From assembly GCA_017645275.1 (NCBI GenBank), contig JAGCPH010000020.1:1-64000 (forward strand): a stretch of 64,000 bases of DNA. The letters run 5' to 3'. Below are positions 25,891-34,051 of the stretch, in pieces. The notes under the pieces are model-generated. The model saw only the letters and a program-made list of their open reading frames with translations, was not told the DNA's origin and did not search any database. The position numbers and the translations under genes were made by a program. Position 1 is the first letter of the stretch. Each line of letters opens with the position of its first letter. Source of the stretch: Bacteroidales bacterium (lineage in GTDB: Bacteria; Bacteroidota; Bacteroidia; Bacteroidales; F082).

Positions 25891-28623
25891 TTAACCACGC
25901 TTGCAGATGCTCTTGAAGTGACAGAAGCCGCAATTCTTAAGCTCGTCGGTTTGTGCGAATGGGATGTCTTTGTTGAACAGCTCAGCCAAGAAATCGTTGA
26001 AATACCGTGTGAAGGTCTCCTCGAACGACTGGCTAAGCTCGTGATTATCACTGATTTCCAGATTGTAGAGCCCGTGACTAAGCTTCTGGAAGCCGACAAT
26101 GGCAGGCTTTATCAAATCAGGGTTGACATTTGAATTGTTGTGCAAATACAGGTATTTGTACATCATCAGCTGTATCGACTTCTCGGCCATCGACGTGATT
26201 CCAACCACTTTGTCGTTGATTTTCACGTCGTATGGATTCACTTTTCCGGTTTTGTAGTCGATGACACGAATCTCGTTACCGACCTTGTCGATGCGGTCGG
26301 CAAAACCGTGTAACAGAACTTTATATCCTTGATAATCAATTTCTTTCTCCATCTCAGTCTCGGTGGAGATGATATATAATTGATTGCCATCTTCCAAGAA
26401 TTTGCGCTCTGCCTTGATGAAGCTCTGTAACATGCTGTCGATGACGGTCTTATTCAGGTAGTTGAATCCTGTGTCAGGTAAGCCGTTCTTGAATCCGTTG
26501 TCAATCAATGCGTTACGGTAACATGTGGCGAAATGCTTTTTGTACATCTCGTCAAACAATGCCGGCGATATGATCTCGTTTCCAAAGAGATTGTAGAAGT
26601 TTTCAAGCGTCTTGTGAACTATGTTACCGATGACATTAACTTGGATCTCCTCTTCAAGAGAAGTATCCTCGATATGCTCGATGCTCTTCCAATAAAACTG
26701 AAGCGGACATCTTACATACACACCTATTGACGAAGGCGAGAGTTTCTTGATTTTATTTAAGATCTCATCAGTTTTTTCAACTGATATATCACTCTTCATC
26801 TCATTGATTACAGGTGATTTGTATTGTAAATGTTCAAGCTTTACTTTAGGGTTGTTGTTCGCGTATTCGTACTCAATCTGACGGATGAAACGGCTCGGTT
26901 CGCCCATGCCCGACAAATCGGCAATGTTGTTGTAATACAGGTTGATTTTCTTGGCATTTTGCAGCAACCGATAGAAGTGGTAGGCATAAACCGCCTGTTG
27001 CTGGTCGTATGTCGGCAAGCCGTATGCTTTACGTAAGTCAAACGGGATCAAGCTGTTATTGCTCTTGTTTTGTGGCAAGATGCCTTCGTTTACGCTCAAA
27101 AAATGGATGGTGTCGAAGTCGAGGTTACGAGTCTCGAGCAAGCCCATCACCTGCAAGCCTTCAGGATCACCCTGTAAATTGATAGACATCTGTGTCGCTA
27201 CCTGAGCGTAAAGTATTTGTAAATCAATGATTTTGATATAATCGGAATACTTTTTGAGCAACAACTCAAGCCTGTTGGCAATCCTGCCGGCCACACTGAT
27301 CTGATTCTTGACGAAATTGTTGTCTTTGCCAAGTTTTGCTATTGAAACGATGAATATTTCCTTCAACGACTCGACACAATCCTTGGCGTTATCCCATTTT
27401 TTTGTCCCAATATCAAGAAAATCAAAGAGTTGCTGATGTTTATCAAACTGCTTCAAATCCGACTTCTTGAAATAGTAAACCGAATGAGCGGCCATATCCA
27501 TCAGCCATGAATTCAGCTTATCGTATTCCAATCCATTGAAAATCAATTTGATAAAGTCAGAATTGCAGAAGCGGATAAAGGTCCAGAGATATAGCTTGTT
27601 TGCGTCGTCGGAAAGTGTATTCTGATACCTAAACCATTGATCAACAAAATGATAGACAACGGTCTTGTCAAACGGATAGCCCATTGTGACCTTTATGTTG
27701 CCTTTCGACTCTGGAATGGCATTCAAAACAGGTATCAGAAGAGACTCGTCGGCAAGTACCACAACTTCTTTATCGCCTTGATTATCAGCGTTTTGTGATA
27801 ACTGAAGCTGCAAGGCGTTGGTCTGCACTGAGTTACCCGAAACGCTTATGACATTGATTTCTTTTTTCTGTGTATTGAAGCTGTCGTCGATGAAGTTTTT
27901 CTCAATATTAGGGTGTTTCTGGAAGAATTTGCGTGCAAAATAGCCGGCTTCCTGTTTCTCGTCCTCGAAATAATATCGGTCTAAGTCCCACAACATCACT
28001 GCGTTACCGTTTTCGACCATGCGTACGACGATTTTTTCCTCGGTCGTTGTCAACGCGTTGAAACCTGCGAATATGATTTTGCGACCCTGTGTGCATTTCT
28101 GTAAGGTGGCATCGTCGAAATGAGCTATCTTATTGGTTATCAAGCCATAATAACCCTGACCGTTTTTCTGTAAAGCCTCGCGCAGATTGTTGTAATAGGT
28201 GAGGAGTGACGAGAAAAAGCGCAGATAGTTCGACTCGACACTGTTTTCGAGGCTAAGGTTCCATTCCTCAATCATTTTGGCGTCTCTCAGATGGGCAAAA
28301 AGCTTGGATGCGTCGACATCGTACTGGTCGATCTCGTCGAAATCCTTCGCCATCTGGGCAGCGTATGGGAAAAACTCCTGGTTCATCTTGATAATCTCGA
28401 AGATAATCTCAATATTATCAATGAGTTGCAATCCGCTCCATTCCTCCATCGCCTGCTGGATTGAGAGAATCTGCGGCACCCAGAAGTTGGTTTTTATCTG
28501 TTTTGACAGCTCGTTACGCAGCTGCAAGGCGGCACGTTTGTTAGGAAAAACAATGGTGATGTTCTCCTTTGTCAAATCGTAATGACTTGTAATATAATCA
28601 CTTATCTTTTTGATGAAAGCCAT
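25891..28623 (-). CDS. AddB-like PD-(D/E)XK nuclease/helicase-fold protein
   Basis: This 910-residue protein resembles AddB/RecB-family subunits. Its long N-terminal part looks like an inactivated UvrD-type helicase (TIVFPNKRAALQLRNEL in place of a Walker A). The C-terminal nuclease domain carries the catalytic IDYKTGK. Cysteines flanking the nuclease domain (VRCPLQFYW and the terminal CGFCHFKSIC) match the iron-sulfur staple of AddB-type nucleases. It is expected to act in double-strand-break processing with an AddA-like helicase, which is not in this window. Its start overlaps the upstream nucleotidyltransferase by 22 bp. Confidence 0.82.
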   Translation of the reverse strand: MAFIKKISDYITSHYDLTKENITIVFPNKRAALQLRNELSKQIKTNFWVPQILSIQQAMEEWSGLQLIDNIEIIFEIIKMNQEFFPYAAQMAKDFDEIDQYDVDASKLFAHLRDAKMIEEWNLSLENSVESNYLRFFSSLLTYYNNLREALQKNGQGYYGLITNKIAHFDDATLQKCTQGRKIIFAGFNALTTTEEKIVVRMVENGNAVMLWDLDRYYFEDEKQEAGYFARKFFQKHPNIEKNFIDDSFNTQKKEINVISVSGNSVQTNALQLQLSQNADNQGDKEVVVLADESLLIPVLNAIPESKGNIKVTMGYPFDKTVVYHFVDQWFRYQNTLSDDANKLYLWTFIRFCNSDFIKLIFNGLEYDKLNSWLMDMAAHSVYYFKKSDLKQFDKHQQLFDFLDIGTKKWDNAKDCVESLKEIFIVSIAKLGKDNNFVKNQISVAGRIANRLELLLKKYSDYIKIIDLQILYAQVATQMSINLQGDPEGLQVMGLLETRNLDFDTIHFLSVNEGILPQNKSNNSLIPFDLRKAYGLPTYDQQQAVYAYHFYRLLQNAKKINLYYNNIADLSGMGEPSRFIRQIEYEYANNNPKVKLEHLQYKSPVINEMKSDISVEKTDEILNKIKKLSPSSIGVYVRCPLQFYWKSIEHIEDTSLEEEIQVNVIGNIVHKTLENFYNLFGNEIISPALFDEMYKKHFATCYRNALIDNGFKNGLPDTGFNYLNKTVIDSMLQSFIKAERKFLEDGNQLYIISTETEMEKEIDYQGYKVLLHGFADRIDKVGNEIRVIDYKTGKVNPYDVKINDKVVGITSMAEKSIQLMMYKYLYLHNNSNVNPDLIKPAIVGFQKLSHGLYNLEISDNHELSQSFEETFTRYFNDFLAELFNKDIPFAQTDELKNCGFCHFKSICKRG

Positions 28624-29327
28624 AACTCCGCGTTTTTCAGTTGCTCCTGTGTGCCGAGGTCGAACCAGTAGTCGGGATGTATCAGTTTTGACGTAACACG
28701 ATGATTCTCAGCTATTTGTTGATAAAGTTTGAACACATAACAAGGCTCTACCTTGAAATCTTTGAAATACTGTGGCCTAAATAAGTGTATCCCGCTGAAT
28801 GACAATAGCTTACAATCACTTGGTAATGCGCCTTTGCCGTCGTATTCGTTGGTTTCGGTGTTGTAACGTCCTAGGAAATTGTCTTGTTTGTCGAATACCA
28901 GCTTGCGTTTGCTGTTTCGTTCTTGTGTCAGAAGCCAGGCGGCATCGTCGCTTTTGCAAAAATCGTCGTAAAAGCCTTGTAAATCAACATTTGTGAGCAC
29001 GTCGACATTGTGGACGAGTACCGCTTCGCTGTCGGCAAAATAGGGCAGAGCCTGCAGGATTGCACCGCCAGTGTCCATCAATAAGGAACGCTCGTCGGAT
29101 ATCTCAACATCCATTCCTTGTAAAAAGTCAATTATTTGCTCGCCGAAATGATGGATATTGACCACGAAATGGTTGAAACCCTGTTTCTTTAGCTCTTCAA
29201 GTACAACTTTAAGTAAAGGCTTGTTATTTATTGATACTAAAGCCTTTGGCTTGTCGCTTGTGAGTTCTTTCAGACGGGTTCCAAGACCTGCTGCGAGTAT
29301 AAATGCCGTTCTTCTATTTCGCTTCAT
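28602..29327 (-). CDS. Nucleotidyltransferase, probable MurU-like MurNAc-1-P uridylyltransferase
   Basis: This 241-residue sugar-1-phosphate nucleotidyltransferase starts with the GT-A signature AAGLGTRLKELTSDKPKAL. Metal and substrate motifs are VHNVDVLTNVD and DYWFDLGTQEQL. Its gene overlaps the 3' end of an AmgK-like sugar kinase by 14 bp. In Pseudomonas, AmgK and MurU form a peptidoglycan-recycling bypass that makes UDP-MurNAc from MurNAc. The pairing here supports the same assignment, although other sugar phosphates are possible. Confidence 0.78.
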   Translation of the reverse strand: MKRNRRTAFILAAGLGTRLKELTSDKPKALVSINNKPLLKVVLEELKKQGFNHFVVNIHHFGEQIIDFLQGMDVEISDERSLLMDTGGAILQALPYFADSEAVLVHNVDVLTNVDLQGFYDDFCKSDDAAWLLTQERNSKRKLVFDKQDNFLGRYNTETNEYDGKGALPSDCKLLSFSGIHLFRPQYFKDFKVEPCYVFKLYQQIAENHRVTSKLIHPDYWFDLGTQEQLKNAELWLSSKR

Positions 29328-30792
29328 AACAATGACTGATATGTTGTGCCAAATGATTGATTTCGACGTTCACCATAGGGTAGTTCTCGTGTATCATCTC
29401 GCCGACACGCTGTGCGAAAAACACCGAACGATGCTGTCCGCCCGTGCACCCGAAATTGACTTGCAAGTTTTTAAATCCACGTTCCAAGTAGTTATCAATA
29501 GATTGAAACACAAGCAGTTGCACGTTTTGCATAAAGAAATGTGTGTCGGGCTTGTCGTCCATAAACTCTTGAACCTCAACATCTTCGCCAGTCTTCTGCT
29601 TAAACTCGATGTAACGCCCCGGATTAGGCAGCGCCCTGCAGTCGAACACGAAACCGCCGCCGTTACCGCTCTTGTCGTATGGAACGCCGCCGTTTTTGAA
29701 CGAGAAGCTGTTAACTGTTATAGTAAGTCGTTCAGGCTCAATGTTTTCGTATTTCGCCAACAACACGTCAAACTGTTTGATAACAGCTTGTAACTCAGGC
29801 AGTTCGAATGGCAAAGGCCATTTCTTGTTCACGTTCATTATCTCGCGAATGGCGTACGGAATGCTCTGCATGAAGTGTAACTTCTTCTGTATCAGGCCTC
29901 TGAAACCGTAGGCGCCTAGGACCTGGAGGAGGCGAAGGATAACAAAGGCTGGGAAATATTTATCGAAATCGATTGTAGAGACGCACGGCCGTGCGTCTCT
30001 ACATGATTTCGATAATTGTTGTTTATAATAATCAATCAATTCGTCCCTCAATTCCTGCGGCATCTTCGCCTTCACCTGGTAGAGCAACGAAACCACGTCG
30101 TATTGCAATGGGCCTTTTCTACCGCCTTGATAATCAATAAAATACGGGTTGTTATCAACAATCATGATGTTGCGTGACTGGAAATCACGGTACATGAAGA
30201 AATCTGACGGAGCCTCGAGGATGTATTTCGTAAGCGTCTGAAAATCAGTGTCTAAGCGTGTCTCATTGAACGAAATCTCTTCGTGTTCTTTGAGGAAACA
30301 ATACTTGAAATAATTGAGGTCGGCCATTATTGACATCTCGTCAAATTCGGCAGTCGGAAAGGCTTTCGAATAATCCAGTCCTTTATGTCCGATTATCTGA
30401 AAATCAATGAGTTTATCGAGCGATTTTTTGTATAATTCTACCGTTTCATCGTCGTATTTGCCGTTTCTAAGGCAGTTTTCGACATGGTTGAACAGTGTAT
30501 CGTCGCCCAGGTCGGTCTGTATGTAAATCTCTTTGGAATCGGAAATCGCCAAAATCTCTGGAACGGGGAGCCCGCATTCATGAAAATGCTTTGAAAAACT
30601 GAAAAAAGCATCGTTTTCCTCGATGTTCAGATTGTAAGCGCCAATCAAAACACGCTTGTCGGTTTTCACCCTAAAATACTTTCTCGACGAGCCGGAACTC
30701 GGCATCGCATTGATTTCCAACGCCTTTTCGCCAATGTTTTCTATAAGTCCGGCAATCGTTTCCTTTATTTCTTCCAAAGTCAGCATAACCAA
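29314..30792 (-). CDS. AmgK-like anomeric sugar kinase fused to a RapZ C-terminal domain
   Basis: This 492-residue fusion has an APH-fold kinase at residues ~20-350 (SSRKYFRVKTDKR nucleotide loop, MYRDFQSRNIMI catalytic loop, FIDYQGGRKGPLQYDV metal motif), as in AmgK MurNAc/GlcNAc kinases. Residues ~360-492 match the C-terminal domain of RapZ (FDCRALPNPGRY, GCTGGQHRSVFFAQRVGE). In E. coli that domain senses glucosamine-6-phosphate and binds RNA. A perfect 30-bp palindrome encodes residues 264-273 (CRDARPCVST) in the kinase part. A minus-strand TAAGTTTG -7 box at 30805-30812 favours Met3 as the start. Operon order is this gene, the MurU-like gene, then the addB-like gene. Confidence 0.82.
   Translation of the reverse strand: MVMLTLEEIKETIAGLIENIGEKALEINAMPSSGSSRKYFRVKTDKRVLIGAYNLNIEENDAFFSFSKHFHECGLPVPEILAISDSKEIYIQTDLGDDTLFNHVENCLRNGKYDDETVELYKKSLDKLIDFQIIGHKGLDYSKAFPTAEFDEMSIMADLNYFKYCFLKEHEEISFNETRLDTDFQTLTKYILEAPSDFFMYRDFQSRNIMIVDNNPYFIDYQGGRKGPLQYDVVSLLYQVKAKMPQELRDELIDYYKQQLSKSCRDARPCVSTIDFDKYFPAFVILRLLQVLGAYGFRGLIQKKLHFMQSIPYAIREIMNVNKKWPLPFELPELQAVIKQFDVLLAKYENIEPERLTITVNSFSFKNGGVPYDKSGNGGGFVFDCRALPNPGRYIEFKQKTGEDVEVQEFMDDKPDTHFFMQNVQLLVFQSIDNYLERGFKNLQVNFGCTGGQHRSVFFAQRVGEMIHENYPMVNVEINHLAQHISHCYEAK
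29963..30012. repeat. Perfect 30-bp palindrome with extended arms inside the AmgK-like gene
   Basis: Positions 29974-30003 form a perfect palindrome centred on GGCC (arm TGTAGAGACGCACGG). Outer arms TCGAAATC (29963-29970) and GATTTCGA (30005-30012) extend it with a one-base offset. It is ten codons long and in-frame. Confidence 0.85.
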
Positions 30793-30853
30793 AATTTTAG
30801 CTTACAAACTTACAAAATTTTTTTAAAATATTTATAAATCTCGAGAAATTTAT

Positions 30854-30861
30854 TATTTTTG
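30854..30861 (+). promoter_or_regulatory. -7 promoter element of the DUF349 gene
   Basis: TATTTTTG followed by CA, giving a leader of about 85 nt before the ATG at 30955, unusually long for this window. Confidence 0.55.
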
Positions 30862-30954
30862 CAGCGAGAAATTTACTCCCATATCGAGTTTTGCGAAAGC
30901 GAAATTCTGATAACGACTTAATTAAATTATTGATTATCAAACATTTATCTAAAA

Positions 30955-32826
30955 ATGAACGCTACCGAACTCAAGACAATTGAGAAACTCAACAAGCCGA
31001 CAATTTTGCCGGGCTCTGTAAAAATTAATGTGAAAATTGATGTGAATGAAGAAATTCCGCAAGAAAATGAAATGGATTTGAACGACGAAAACGAGGAAGA
31101 AGAGGAACTGGAATTCGATTTTTCGAATCTGAACAAGCTTCAACTCGTTGAACTTCTTGAAGAGACAGTCCAGGAACAGGATGTCGCAAAGATCAAGGAC
31201 AAAGTCGTTGCCATCAAATCTAACTTCTTGAGACTCAACAAGGAAGACCGTGACCGCGAGATGGAACAGTTTATCCTTGACGGTGGCGACAAAGAGAGCT
31301 ACGAGCACAAAGACGACCCTCTCGAGGTGCGTTTCAAAGCCGCTTTCGACATCTACAAGGTAAACAAGGAAAAATACAAAGAAGAACTCGAGAAACAGAA
31401 AGCCGAGAATCTTCAGAAAAAGCAAGAAATCATAGAGGAATTGAAGGCTTTGATCTACTCGGAAGAAACCCTGAAGAAGACCTACGACGACTTCCGCGCC
31501 TTGCAGGACAGATGGAAAGAAATCGGACAGGTTCCGGCAAATGAAATCTCGAATATCTGGAACACATACCATTTCCTCATCGAGAAATTCTACGATAAGG
31601 TAAAGATTAACAGAGAGTTGCGTGACCTCGACCTTAAGAAGAACCTCGAGGCTAAGATTGAGCTTTGCGAGAAAGCCGAACTCCTGCTCCTTGAGAAATC
31701 GCAGACCAAGGCATTCAAGCTTTTGCAGAAATATCACGACGAATGGAAGGAGATAGGTCCTGTTCCGGCTGACAAGAAAGACGAAATCTGGGAGCGTTTC
31801 AAGAACACTACCGATAAAGTCAACCAGATCCGCCGCGAGCATTACGCCAAGATCGAGGAAGAGCAGAAGGCCAACTACGACGCTAAGGAAGCCATCTGCG
31901 TGAAGATGGAAGAGATTGTAAATGAGCCAGTTAACAGCATCAACGCATATCAGAAGAAGTCGAACGACGTCAACGACCTGTTCAAGACTTGGAAGGAAAT
32001 CGGACCGGTGTCGAAGAAACAGAGCGATGAGATCTGGAACCGCTTCAAAGGCTCGATGAACCAGTTCTTCGAGGCAAAGAAAGAGTTCTTCAGCAAGCTC
32101 AAGGTGCAGCAGATGGAAAACTACAACAAGAAGCTGCAAATCTGCGTGGAAGCTGAGAATCTCGTCGATTCAATGGAGTGGAAGAAGACCACAGACCGCA
32201 TCAAACAGCTGCAGGAAGAATGGAAAGCCATCGGTCCGGTGCCAAAACGTCATTCCGACAAGATCTGGAAACGTTTCCGCAGCGCTTGCGACGCGTTCTT
32301 CGCAAGAAAAGCTGAGCATTTCTCAGGTGTTAAAGGCGAGGAGGAAGAGAATCTGAAGGCAAAGAAAGAACTCATCGAGCGCATCAAGGCTTACGAGCTC
32401 AAGAAAGACCGCAACGAGAACATGGAGGCTATCCGCGGATTCCAGCGTGAATGGATGGCTATCGGCCACGTCCCGATGAAGGTCAAGGATGCACTCCAGA
32501 ACGAGTATCGCGGCCTCATCGACGGCATGTTCGACCAGATGCGTGCCAACGATAACGAATTGACAACCAACGAGTACCGTAACATGGTGTCAGGTCTTAA
32601 AGAAGACCCGGATTCACGCGACAAGGTCAGAAGAGAGCGTATCAACCTGCAGAACAAGATCCAGAAGTTGCGCGACGAGATCACGACATTGGAAAACAAC
32701 ATTGGATTCTTCGCAAGAAGCAAGCAGGCTGAGCTTTTGAAGGCCGAATATGAGAAGAAAATCGCCAAGATCAAGAACGATGTTAAGGTTCTCGAGGCAA
32801 AGATAAAAATCTTAAACGAGCAATAA
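30955..32826 (+). CDS. DUF349 repeat protein
   Basis: This 623-residue cytosolic, highly charged protein has an acidic N-terminal stretch (about residues 20-65). It continues with at least five DUF349 units of about 70 residues, recognisable by W-K-x-I-G-x-V-P followed by a D-x-I-W-x-R-F helix. It ends in a coiled coil (about 555-620). DUF349 proteins have no firmly established biochemical role, and their helical repeats suggest a scaffold or RNA/protein binding. It is strongly conserved in Bacteroidetes. It abuts aroC without any spacer. Confidence 0.88.
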   Translation: MNATELKTIEKLNKPTILPGSVKINVKIDVNEEIPQENEMDLNDENEEEEELEFDFSNLNKLQLVELLEETVQEQDVAKIKDKVVAIKSNFLRLNKEDRDREMEQFILDGGDKESYEHKDDPLEVRFKAAFDIYKVNKEKYKEELEKQKAENLQKKQEIIEELKALIYSEETLKKTYDDFRALQDRWKEIGQVPANEISNIWNTYHFLIEKFYDKVKINRELRDLDLKKNLEAKIELCEKAELLLLEKSQTKAFKLLQKYHDEWKEIGPVPADKKDEIWERFKNTTDKVNQIRREHYAKIEEEQKANYDAKEAICVKMEEIVNEPVNSINAYQKKSNDVNDLFKTWKEIGPVSKKQSDEIWNRFKGSMNQFFEAKKEFFSKLKVQQMENYNKKLQICVEAENLVDSMEWKKTTDRIKQLQEEWKAIGPVPKRHSDKIWKRFRSACDAFFARKAEHFSGVKGEEEENLKAKKELIERIKAYELKKDRNENMEAIRGFQREWMAIGHVPMKVKDALQNEYRGLIDGMFDQMRANDNELTTNEYRNMVSGLKEDPDSRDKVRRERINLQNKIQKLRDEITTLENNIGFFARSKQAELLKAEYEKKIAKIKNDVKVLEAKIKILNEQ

Positions 32827-33846
32827 TTGAATTCGAATACATTTGGAACGGCATTTTGTCTGACCACATTCGGAGAGTCACACGGGGCAGCTATCGGCGG
32901 AGTCATCGACGGTTGCCCCGCTGGCATTTTGCTTGACAAGTCATTGATAGAAAATGAATTGGAACGCAGAAAGTCAGGTAAAAACAACGCCATGTCGACC
33001 CGCAAAGAGCCCGATGCGGTGGAGTTTCTCTCAGGATTGTTTGAAGGCAGGACCACAGGCACGCCGATAGCGTTTCTGATAAGAAACAAAGACGCGAAAA
33101 CCTCTGATTATGAGAATATTAAGAATGTTTTCCGTCCGTCGCACGCTGATTTCACATATCAGGAAAAATATGGCATAAGAGATTACGCTGGCGGTGGCAG
33201 AGGCTCGGCGAGGACATTGTTGCCCTGTGTGGTGGCAGGTGCTATTGCAAAGCAGATTCTTGCATCACAAGGCATTGAAATCGCATCAAGTGTCGTTCAG
33301 ATAGGCGAGGAGAAAAGCGAAGGTTTCTCAAATGACGAGATTGAGCGCATTTTAAGCCGTTTTAGAGACGAACGCGATACTGTTGGCGCAGTTGTCCGTG
33401 GAACCATCAAAAACGTCCCTGTGGGCCTCGGAGAGCCTGCATTTATGAAATTCCATGCGGTGTTGGCACAGGCAATGATGTCGATCAACGCTGCGAAGGG
33501 CTTTGAGATAGGCGAAGGATTCAACGCAGCAGGCATGAGAGGAAGCGTTTGTAATGACGAATTTGTCAATGACGGCGGGCGGATTCACACCAAGACAAAC
33601 CATTCAGGTGGGGTGCAAGGCGGCATCACAAACGGCGAAGATGTGGTTTTCAACGTCGCTTTCAAGCCGATACCGTCAGTGATGCAGCCACAGCAAACTG
33701 TTGATATTCAAGGCAATCCGACGACTTTGGAAATCCAAGGTCGTCACGATGTGTGTGTGGTGCCAAGAGTGGTTCCGATGGTCGAGGCGTTGGCTGCGAT
33801 GGTCACGCTTGACTTCATTTTGTTAAAAAAATGCAATAAAATTTAG
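32827..33846 (+). CDS. aroC: Chorismate synthase
   Basis: This 339-residue FMNH2-dependent enzyme converts 5-enolpyruvylshikimate-3-phosphate to chorismate, the last common step of aromatic amino-acid synthesis. Signatures are TTFGESHGAAIGGVIDGCPAG at the N-terminus, GGRGSARTLLP, and RHDVCVVPR near the end. No ATG fits the N-terminus. A TTG at 32827 directly after the DUF349 stop gives the family's expected start (M-N-S-N-T-F-G-T-A-F). The abutting stop and start imply translational coupling. It is slightly short at the C-terminus. Confidence 0.94.
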   Translation: MNSNTFGTAFCLTTFGESHGAAIGGVIDGCPAGILLDKSLIENELERRKSGKNNAMSTRKEPDAVEFLSGLFEGRTTGTPIAFLIRNKDAKTSDYENIKNVFRPSHADFTYQEKYGIRDYAGGGRGSARTLLPCVVAGAIAKQILASQGIEIASSVVQIGEEKSEGFSNDEIERILSRFRDERDTVGAVVRGTIKNVPVGLGEPAFMKFHAVLAQAMMSINAAKGFEIGEGFNAAGMRGSVCNDEFVNDGGRIHTKTNHSGGVQGGITNGEDVVFNVAFKPIPSVMQPQQTVDIQGNPTTLEIQGRHDVCVVPRVVPMVEALAAMVTLDFILLKKCNKI

Positions 33847-33866
33847 CACAATATTAAAATTTTGTG

Positions 33867-33874
33867 TATTTTTG
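33867..33874 (+). promoter_or_regulatory. -7 promoter element of the rib operon
   Basis: TATTTTTG followed by CA, about 10 nt upstream of the FMN riboswitch, so the transcript starts just before the aptamer. Confidence 0.65.
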
Positions 33875-33883
33875 CAGTCGAAA

Positions 33884-33995
33884 ACTTCAGGGCAAGGTGA
33901 AATTCCTTTCCGGCGGTGACAGTCCGCGACTTCCCCAAGGGGAACTGATTCGGTGGAATTCCGAAACCGACGGTGACAGTCCGGATGAGAGAAGT
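33884..33995 (+). promoter_or_regulatory. FMN riboswitch (RFN element)
   Basis: The sequence contains the hallmark RFN blocks in order: CAGGGCAAGGTGAAATTCC, CCGGCGGTGACAGTCCGCGA, and CGACGGTGACAGTCCGGATG then GAGAGAAG. P1 pairs ACTTC (33884-33888) with GAAGT (33991-33995). It precedes ribD and controls the riboflavin operon by binding FMN. Confidence 0.97.
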
Positions 33996-34023
33996 TTGTT
34001 TGTTTAATTTTTCAAAATATGCT

Positions 34024-34051
34024 GCCCTGATGTTTATTTAGGGCTTTTTTT
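34024..34051 (+). terminator. Riboswitch expression-platform terminator abutting the ribD start codon
   Basis: GCCCT (34024-34028) pairs with AGGGC (34040-34044), followed by seven T. The ribD ATG begins at 34052, immediately after the T run, so the 3' arm AGGG occupies the place of a ribosome-binding site. Confidence 0.8.

Noticed and set aside
30949..32139. Long minus-strand frame opposite the DUF349 gene
   Set aside because: It is leucine/valine-rich because it mirrors lysine/glutamate codons of a clear gene on the other strand. It has no promoter.
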